Source: CAYQJV01 sp964417925
GTDB taxonomy: Bacteria > Hydrothermota > Tepidihabitantia > B3-TA06 > CAYQJV01
Assembly: GCA_964417925.1 (NCBI GenBank)
Contig: CAYQJV010000006.1
Coordinates: 1 to 64,000, forward strand
Length of the DNA: 64,000 bases
Reading direction: 5' to 3'
In this document: in pieces, positions 58,669 to 64,000 of the stretch
Layout of the letters: each line of letters begins with the position of its first letter
Numbering within the stretch: position 1 is the stretch's first letter
Translations under genes and position numbers: made by a program
The notes under the pieces: generated by a model
Database searches by the model: none
Told to the model about the DNA's origin: nothing
The model's input: only the letters and a program-made list of their open reading frames with translations

Positions 58669-60348
58669 CCAGAACTAAATGCTCTTTTTAAAAAACTCGC
58701 CTCTGTATGTAATGATGCAGTCGTAATTATACAGGACAGCAAAATAAAATATATAAATAAAAAAGGAAAACAACTCGTCCAATACGAAAGGGAGGAAATT
58801 TTAGAAAAACCCTTTTATGAATTTGTAGCAGAGAGATATAAAAAAACGGTAATAAAGAGATTTCAAGAAAGAATGGGAGGGAAATATCCTCCCACTAATT
58901 ACGTAATCAAGGTAAAAACAAAATATAAAGGGGATATTCCTGTGGAAGTGAAGGTAAAAAGAGTAACTTATAAAGATAAACCTGCGGTACTGGTATATCT
59001 TAGAGACTTAAGTGAAAAATATGAAAGAGAAAGAGTAGAACGTGCGATTAATAGAGTTGAAAAACTCTTTTCAAAACTCTATGTCTTTAACTTAGAAGAA
59101 CTTGCAAGAAAAATAAGGAAAATAATGGAGGAAACTTTACACCTCAGGAATCCATATGTTTATATAAAAACAGACCATGGAAGCGTTGAAAAAGGAGAAA
59201 GAACTCAAAATGTGTTAAGTGGTGCGAATATAGAAATTTCTTATCCTAAAGGATATTCAAAATTCTATGCAAAAATGTGGCTTCATTGTTTAGATAATTT
59301 TATAACAAGGATTTCCGCGTGTAGATACTGGGGTAGTTTTTACAAAGCCATGTTAAAAGTGCCGGAGAAGCTGTATTTTTTTAATCAAAAGGATACCAAT
59401 GCATTACTGGAATCAATAGCCTCAAACCTCCTTGAGAATCTCAACATAAATGGGATTTCAATCATCATTAAATTTGATGAAAAAAGTATTGAAATTCACA
59501 GAGGGATAACGGAAAAGATAGACCTTTTTGAAAAAGTGAGTAAAAATTCTCAAAGAGATGAGGTTATAACGCTTAAAAAAAACAGATATTATGTAACATT
59601 AATACCCATCCGCTTTTTAGGAAGAACATATGGAGGGGTGGGGATGTGGAGTAAAAACATTCTGGGATCTTTAACAACCAGAACTTTACTGCTTATATCT
59701 TCTTATATTTCTTTTGTCTTATTCACTCAAAAAACTGTAGATGAACTTTTCAAAAGGTTAAGAAACAAAGAAGCACAGGAGGAAAAAATAGCACAGAGTT
59801 TCTCTGGACTTGCCCATGACATAAAATCGGAAATGGCAGGAATATATGGACTTTTATACCTTTTAAAGAATCAACAAGATATTAAAGGAACTTTTGAAAA
59901 ACTGGAAGAAAAAATAAAAAACCTTGCAGATAAATTGGATGTGTTTCTTTTAATCCCCAGGACTAAGAAATTAAGGGAAAAGGAAGAAATTAATACTTCA
60001 GAAATTTTTAAAAAAGCTAAGGAAAAAATCTGTCCAGCTCAGAAAATACAGATAAAAATCAACAAAATGAAGATGTTGCATTCTAAAAGATTGATGGACA
60101 CAATAGCAAGGGAAATAGTGAAAATAAATTCTAAAATACTGAATTGCGATCATATGAACATAAAATTGGATGAGAAAGAAAATACATACAAATTTCGTGT
60201 AGAAATGCGAAATCCAAAAAAGAATTTAAAAATGAGTGATATAGCTCCTCTTAAAACATTAATGTGTGCAATAGGAGGAGAAATGAATGTAAATGAAAAA
60301 AAGAATTCAATGGAGATAAATTTATGGATGCCCAAAAACATAGAGTAA
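58666..60348 (+). CDS. PAS-domain histidine kinase-like protein, probable ATT start
   Basis: With an ATT start the protein has 560 residues. Residues 13-120 form a complete PAS domain (NDAVVIIQDSKIKYINKKG, then GDIPVEVKVKRVTYKDKPAV); starting at the first ATG (58873, residue 70) would cut it in half. A GAF-like region spans about 245-345, and HisKA follows with His384 (GLAHDIKSEMAG). The C-terminal region should be the ATPase, but I find no DxGxG or GxGLG box, so ATP binding looks lost or highly diverged. The gene overlaps the NtrC-like regulator by 25 bases, which is its likely partner. A -1 frameshift fusion with EF-G2 is the alternative origin of its N-terminus. Confidence 0.75.
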   Translation: MPELNALFKKLASVCNDAVVIIQDSKIKYINKKGKQLVQYEREEILEKPFYEFVAERYKKTVIKRFQERMGGKYPPTNYVIKVKTKYKGDIPVEVKVKRVTYKDKPAVLVYLRDLSEKYERERVERAINRVEKLFSKLYVFNLEELARKIRKIMEETLHLRNPYVYIKTDHGSVEKGERTQNVLSGANIEISYPKGYSKFYAKMWLHCLDNFITRISACRYWGSFYKAMLKVPEKLYFFNQKDTNALLESIASNLLENLNINGISIIIKFDEKSIEIHRGITEKIDLFEKVSKNSQRDEVITLKKNRYYVTLIPIRFLGRTYGGVGMWSKNILGSLTTRTLLLISSYISFVLFTQKTVDELFKRLRNKEAQEEKIAQSFSGLAHDIKSEMAGIYGLLYLLKNQQDIKGTFEKLEEKIKNLADKLDVFLLIPRTKKLREKEEINTSEIFKKAKEKICPAQKIQIKINKMKMLHSKRLMDTIAREIVKINSKILNCDHMNIKLDEKENTYKFRVEMRNPKKNLKMSDIAPLKTLMCAIGGEMNVNEKKNSMEINLWMPKNIE

Positions 60349-61772
60349 AAAAAATTCTTGTAGTGGATGATGATCCAGATCATTTCTTCTTTTTGAAAAG
60401 TATTTTAGTAAAAAGTGAATTTGAACTGATATATGCAAGAACTGGAGAGGAAGCGCTTAAAAAAGCTTCTCAAGCAGAACTCGTTTTACTGGATAGAGAT
60501 TTTGGAAAGCTATCACAAGATGAATTCTTAGGCTCTCCTTGGGATTTCAGAAATGAAGGATTTGCAATTCTTGAAAAATTGAAGGCTGAATATCCTTATC
60601 TTCCTGTAGTAATGATAACAAGCTATCCGGATATTGAATCCACTGAAATCGCTATAAGAAAAGGGGCTGTTGATTATATTGAATGGAGCTCTCTAATGCA
60701 TAGCGAAGATTATTTTAGGGAGAGGATAAAAAGAATATTTGAAACATACGGTAAGGAAGAAAGAAAAAGGTTGATTCATAGTTTCAGAAATATAGGAATA
60801 ATAGGTATAAGTGATGCTATGTATGAGATATTTCTATTTATTGAAAAAGTGAAAAATTCTCCTGCTACTGTATTTATCACCGGAGAATCTGGGGTGGGAA
60901 AAGAACTTGTAGCAAGAGCAATTCATTTAAGAGGGGTAAGAAAAGACAAACCTTTTATTAAAGTAAGTTGTGCCAATATTCCTCAAGATTTATTAGAATC
61001 AGAACTATTTGGTTACGAGAAAGGAGCATTTACAGGAGCGGTTAAAGAAAAACCAGGAAAATTTGAACTTGCCGATGGAGGAGTTATTTTCCTTGATGAA
61101 ATAGGAGAAATAGGACCCGCTATTCAGGTGAAGTTATTAAGAGTTCTTGAAGAAAAAGCCTTTGAAAGACTGGGAGGGAAAAAAACAATCCATGTAGATG
61201 TAAAGATAATAGCAGCAACCAATAAACCAGTAGAATCTCTATCAAAGGCAAAGTTTAGAAAGGACCTTCTACACAGACTTAAAGTACTTTCTATCTCCAT
61301 TCCACCACTACGTTATAGGAGAGAAGATATTCCTCCTCTCATAGATTACTTTATAGACAAATTTTCCAAGTACTACAATAAAACCATTGAAGGAATAACA
61401 AAAGAAGCAAGATTTTATCTTGAAAATCAAAACTATGAAGAAGGAAATGTAAGAGAGCTTCAAAATATAATCATAAGAGCTATCCATACCGCTCATAAAC
61501 TAATCACACTTAAAGATATTGTACCTTCGGAAAGGGTATGTAAAAAGTTTTATAAAAAAATGTGTCCATTCCTTGAAAAAGGAAGTTGTATACTGGTATC
61601 AAACATGAAATTAAAAGATGTGGAAAGAGAACTTATATTAAAAAGACTTGAAATGTATCAACAAGATGTTTTAGAAACTGCTTATTCTTTAGGAATAAGT
61701 AAAAGTAAGTTGTATATGAAATTAAAAGAGTACGGTATAAAACCTCCCAGAAAAAGAAAAAAGGAAGAGTGA
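60324..61772 (+). CDS. NtrC-family sigma-54-dependent response regulator
   Basis: The 482-residue protein has a receiver (residues 8-140), an AAA+ domain (about 158-395) and a Fis-type HTH (about 425-475, ETAYSLGISKSKLYMKLKEYGI). AAA+ motifs are intact: GESGVGKE, the sigma-54 contact loop GAFTGA and LDEIGE. The receiver is unusual. The pocket DDD and Asp57 (LLDRDFG) are kept, but a ~16-residue insertion follows Asp57 and the conserved Lys reads Trp121 (VDYIEWSS). Phosphorylation control may be altered. It implies the organism has RpoN. It overlaps the PAS kinase upstream and cobO downstream by 4 bases. Confidence 0.92.
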   Translation: MDAQKHRVKKILVVDDDPDHFFFLKSILVKSEFELIYARTGEEALKKASQAELVLLDRDFGKLSQDEFLGSPWDFRNEGFAILEKLKAEYPYLPVVMITSYPDIESTEIAIRKGAVDYIEWSSLMHSEDYFRERIKRIFETYGKEERKRLIHSFRNIGIIGISDAMYEIFLFIEKVKNSPATVFITGESGVGKELVARAIHLRGVRKDKPFIKVSCANIPQDLLESELFGYEKGAFTGAVKEKPGKFELADGGVIFLDEIGEIGPAIQVKLLRVLEEKAFERLGGKKTIHVDVKIIAATNKPVESLSKAKFRKDLLHRLKVLSISIPPLRYRREDIPPLIDYFIDKFSKYYNKTIEGITKEARFYLENQNYEEGNVRELQNIIIRAIHTAHKLITLKDIVPSERVCKKFYKKMCPFLEKGSCILVSNMKLKDVERELILKRLEMYQQDVLETAYSLGISKSKLYMKLKEYGIKPPRKRKKEE

Positions 61773-62278
61773 TAGAAATATATACAGGGGATGGAAAAGG
61801 AAAAACAACGGCAAGTTTTGGCCTTGCAATAAGAGCAGCAGGACATGGATTAAACGTAAAAATACTACAGTTTTTGAAAAGGAGCGAAACCGGTGAGATA
61901 AAATTCTTAAAAAGGTATAACGAAATAAAAGTATATCAGTTTGGAACAGGAGAATTTGTAAGAAACGGAAAAATTCCACAACATCTCAAAGAAAAAACTA
62001 AAGAAGGGTGGAAAATGTTTAAAAAATTCATACAAGATGAAAACACGGATCTTATAATCCTTGACGAATTTACCCACGTTATCAATCTATCCATTCTAAA
62101 AAGAGAAGAAGTAATTGATTTTTTTAAAAATATTAAAAATATAGAAAAAGAAATAGTTATCACAGGAAGAAATGCGGATCCATCTCTTATAGAGATTGCA
62201 GACCTTGTAACAGAAATGAAGAAAATAAAACATCCCTATGACAAAGGCATTAAGGGAAGAAGAGGAATAGAGTATTAA
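61769..62278 (+). CDS. cobO: Corrinoid adenosyltransferase (CobO/BtuR family)
   Basis: The 169-residue protein starts with GTG overlapping the previous stop codon. The P-loop GDGKGKTTASFGLAIRA and the later LIILDEFTHV and TGRNADPSLIEIADLVTEM are the family hallmarks. The enzyme transfers adenosyl from ATP to cob(I)alamin/cobyrinate to make the B12 coenzyme. The E. coli enzyme carries an N-terminal extension missing here, so this is the short form. It is the last gene in the gyrB-to-NtrC run and is convergent with rimI. Confidence 0.92.
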   Translation: MIEIYTGDGKGKTTASFGLAIRAAGHGLNVKILQFLKRSETGEIKFLKRYNEIKVYQFGTGEFVRNGKIPQHLKEKTKEGWKMFKKFIQDENTDLIILDEFTHVINLSILKREEVIDFFKNIKNIEKEIVITGRNADPSLIEIADLVTEMKKIKHPYDKGIKGRRGIEY

Positions 62279-62293
62279 GTTACATATGAAGAG

Positions 62294-62740
62294 TTACACA
62301 TCTTTTACCATTACATAGGCATCCTCTCCATTTCTATAATAGTGTTTTCGGGTATATATTATTTTAAAGCCTTCCTTTTTATAAAAGTTAATTGCAGGAT
62401 GATTTGACACTCTTACCTCAAGATAGATTCTTTTTACATTTTTTTCAGAAGCTTCAGATATTATCTTCCTCATAAGAAAGCTCCCTATCCTTTTCCTTCT
62501 TTCTTCCCGCTTAACTGCGACATTTAAAATGTGCATTTCATCACCCACAATCCAAGCAATTATATACCCAACTACCTTTTCATCTTTTTTGGCTACATAA
62601 AAAAGAGAGACTGGATTTTTCAGTTCATGGTAAAATATAAACTTGTTCCAAGGATCTTTAAACGATTCTTTTTCTATAGCATAAACTTCTTCAACATCTT
62701 TATTCTTTGCCTTTTCTATCACTATACTTTCTCTCTGCAT
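62294..62740 (-). CDS. rimI: Ribosomal-protein-alanine N-acetyltransferase RimI-like
   Basis: The 148-residue GNAT-fold enzyme has the acetyl-CoA loop (VAVKREERRKRIGSFLMRKII) and the C-terminal NHPAINFYKKEGFKIIYTRKHYY, as in RimI, which acetylates protein N-termini such as that of S18. It follows tsaB with a 41-base overlap if ATG 62740 is used. A GTG at 62722 (beginning MIEKAKNKDVEE) is an equally sensible start. The linkage to tsaB and tsaE is a common bacterial arrangement. Confidence 0.88.
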   Translation of the reverse strand: MQRESIVIEKAKNKDVEEVYAIEKESFKDPWNKFIFYHELKNPVSLFYVAKKDEKVVGYIIAWIVGDEMHILNVAVKREERRKRIGSFLMRKIISEASEKNVKRIYLEVRVSNHPAINFYKKEGFKIIYTRKHYYRNGEDAYVMVKDV

Positions 62741-63401
62741 CGGTAACCCGCATGTAAAAAGGTTCTATTGTTACTGGATCATCTATCACTCCTTTTTTTA
62801 TATATTCTTTGGCAATTTCTGCAACTACAGCAGAGTAAGGATATAAAAGATAAGGTGTTATTATTTCTACACCTTCTATTTTTTTTAAGCTTTCTTCACA
62901 TTTCACTACCCCTGGTCCTGCTACATATACCTTTTCTTTTTTTAAAAAATCCCCTATATATTCTTTTATTTGTTGATATTCTATTATTGCATAATCCCTT
63001 ATCTTCTCCTTTTTAAAATAAAGCCCTGCGTAAAGCTGAGTTTTTCCTGCATCCGCAAGAACAAGCGTTAAAGCAGTGATTTTCAAGGATCTACAAATGG
63101 CATCCAAAGTATTTACTGTTTTTAAAGGAAGACCATAAATAAAAGAAACTGTTTTTGCTACAGCCATTCCTGTCCTGAGAGAGGTAAACATACCAGGACC
63201 TGCTGAAACACCTACTCCCTTTACATCTTTTATGTTCACATCCATTTCTTTAAAAAGTTCTAAAAGCATGGGAAATAATTTTTCATTGTGATTTGCAGGA
63301 GTATAAAGAGAATACTCCCCTACTACTTTTTTTTCATCAATAAGTGCTATTGAAGAAAACTTAAAGCTGGTTTCTATTCCTAAATAAAATTCTCTATCCA
63401 T
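62700..63401 (-). CDS. tsaB: tRNA threonylcarbamoyladenosine protein TsaB
   Basis: The 233-residue ASKHA-fold protein pairs with TsaD, TsaE and TsaC to install t6A37 on ANN-reading tRNAs. The N-terminal LGIETSFKFSSIALID and the GVGVSAGPGMFTSLRTGMAVAK segment are diagnostic (GPGSFTGLR in most relatives). It lacks the catalytic metal site and acts as scaffold for TsaD. It overlaps tsaE by 22 bases and rimI by up to 41. Confidence 0.95.
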   Translation of the reverse strand: MDREFYLGIETSFKFSSIALIDEKKVVGEYSLYTPANHNEKLFPMLLELFKEMDVNIKDVKGVGVSAGPGMFTSLRTGMAVAKTVSFIYGLPLKTVNTLDAICRSLKITALTLVLADAGKTQLYAGLYFKKEKIRDYAIIEYQQIKEYIGDFLKKEKVYVAGPGVVKCEESLKKIEGVEIITPYLLYPYSAVVAEIAKEYIKKGVIDDPVTIEPFYMRVTDAERKYSDRKGKE

Positions 63402-63808
63402 CCTTTAATAGTAAACCTCCTTTTTGTAGAATTTATTATTTCTATCCTTACTTCAATCTTTTGTGGAGGAAGCCACTGTTCTGCTCGATCTGCCCATTCT
63501 ACAATTGCTATAGCATCTTCTTTTATAAAATCTTCAAAATCAATACTTGGTATCTCATCAACGGAAAGTCTAAATAGGTCTATATGATGAACAATTTTTT
63601 TATTCTTATAAGTTGCTACTATTGTGAAACTTGGGCTTTTAACCTCCTCTTCAATACCTATTCCTCGTACAATTCCTTTTACCAGTACTGTCTTACCTGC
63701 TCCCAATTCTCCATACAAAGCAACAATGTCACCTTCTTTCAACACCTTACCTATTTTTTCTCCCAACTTTTCGGTCTCCGTTGGAGAAGCAGTGTAAATT
63801 ACTTTCAT
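63380..63808 (-). CDS. tsaE: tRNA threonylcarbamoyladenosine ATPase TsaE
   Basis: The 142-residue P-loop ATPase has YGELGAGKTVLVKGI (Walker A) and the conserved VKSPSFTIV, HIDLFRLS and VEWADRAEQWLP segments. It resets the TsaB-TsaD complex during t6A synthesis. Its start overlaps the coaX stop codon as ATGA and its end overlaps tsaB, giving the cluster coaX-tsaE-tsaB-rimI. Confidence 0.96.
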   Translation of the reverse strand: MKVIYTASPTETEKLGEKIGKVLKEGDIVALYGELGAGKTVLVKGIVRGIGIEEEVKSPSFTIVATYKNKKIVHHIDLFRLSVDEIPSIDFEDFIKEDAIAIVEWADRAEQWLPPQKIEVRIEIINSTKRRFTIKGWIENFI

Positions 63809-64000
63809 CGATTCAATCTGTAGAGATGTATAAGTCCTTTTATCCCCAGATCAGGATCTATGGCGTCGATAGCTGGAACTAAACCTGCAAGTGTCTCTGC
63901 AAGTCCTCCTGTGGCAATAAAGGTAAATTCCTTTTTTGTTTCTCTTTTAACTGCAGCCTTTACCGATTCTATAAAACCTATACTTAAAAGGTATATTCCT
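63805..64000 (-). CDS. coaX: Type III pantothenate kinase CoaX, C-terminal fragment
   Basis: Only the last ~64 codons lie in the window; the gene continues past the right edge. The fragment reads TFIATGGLAETLAGLVP, then IDAIDPDLGIKGLIHLY, the standard end of CoaX (ATGGLA, and DPDLTLxGL in most relatives). The enzyme phosphorylates pantothenate in the first step of CoA synthesis. Its TGA overlaps the tsaE ATG. Confidence 0.88.
   Translation of the reverse strand, partial: GIYLLSIGFIESVKAAVKRETKKEFTFIATGGLAETLAGLVPAIDAIDPDLGIKGLIHLYRLNR

Noticed and set aside
58873..60348. PAS kinase starting at ATG 58873
   Set aside because: It would split the PAS domain; homologous sequence and a ribosome site point to a start at 58666.
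1..64000. CRISPR arrays, insertion sequences, prophage or integrase sites
   Set aside because: No regularly spaced repeats, transposase-like proteins or attachment-site duplications at the tRNA were seen.

Overview
The window is about 64 kb of AT-rich (roughly one-third G+C by eye), gene-dense bacterial chromosome. Housekeeping genes dominate: dnaK/grpE, two EF-G genes, holA, dnaX, ebfC, gyrB, dciA, leuS, ileS, the SRP RNA, tRNA-Asp, tsaB/tsaE/rimI and coaX. Three secreted proteins end in Bacteroidetes-style C-terminal sorting (Por/T9SS-like) domains, and one gene encodes a PorV-like barrel. Together with archaeal-flavoured genes (DUF432-MscS, a DRG-like GTPase, a KaiC-like ATPase), this suggests a thermophilic or anaerobic member of an uncultured FCB-type lineage, of the WOR-3/Stahlbacteria or Hydrothermae kind. 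That placement is inference from gene content. There are no insertion sequences, CRISPR arrays or obvious prophage genes, and no gene-free stretch longer than 300 bases.

Layout. 0-0.7 kb: grpE-dnaK (minus). 0.7-3.2 kb: secreted tandem-transglutaminase protein. 3.2-10.1 kb: minus-strand signalling operon (hybrid kinase, CheY-like, GAF/PAS kinase, regulator with PATAN and GTPase-like domains) running into fusA. 10.1-12.6 kb: envelope-type operon led by a DUF2089 regulator, in which four proteins share one small helical module; it includes a 58-residue membrane protein. 12.8-16.3 kb: holA-leuS. 16.5-23.2 kb: secreted FG-GAP protein, PorV-like barrel and a giant beta-helix protein split by a frameshift in a nine-T run. 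23.2-25.2 kb: class II aldolase and radical SAM protein. 25.2-31.6 kb (minus): TPR lipoprotein, substrate-binding protein, SRP RNA, dnaX, ebfC, nfo, glycosyltransferase, surE. 31.8-36 kb: unknown protein, ileS, DksA-like protein, mini-ORF, small protein, tRNA-Asp. 36-40.5 kb (minus): rarA, lipoprotein, VWA protein, membrane protein. 40.6-43.9 kb: PilM/N/O-like trio, mazG, ParB-like. 43.9-48.3 kb: isochorismatase-like hydrolase, DUF432-mscS, DRG-like GTPase, ferredoxin, KaiC-like ATPase. 48.4-50.8 kb: acyl-CoA ligase pair, with an iron-sulfur domain fused to the beta subunit. 50.9-53 kb: secreted transglutaminase. 53.3-62.3 kb: dciA-gyrB-M42 peptidase-EF-G2-PAS kinase-NtrC-cobO in one run. 62.3-64 kb (minus): coaX-tsaE-tsaB-rimI.

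Most genes sit in tight operons with 1-20 base overlaps, so translational coupling is likely. I find 20 consensus promoters; 17 have exactly 16 bases between a TTGAC[A/T/G] box and a TATAAT-like box. In eight of them the start codon lies only 5-8 bases after the -10 box, so these mRNAs should be leaderless or nearly so, whereas genes inside operons usually carry AAGGAGG ribosome sites.

The observations most worth checking are the leaderless promoter architecture, the ATT start codon (or -1 frameshift from EF-G2) of the PAS kinase at 58.67 kb, the T9 tract that may switch a surface protein's sorting domain, the SRP RNA packed between a stop codon and the dnaX start, the SucC-ferredoxin fusion, and altered KMSKS motifs in both LeuRS and IleRS.
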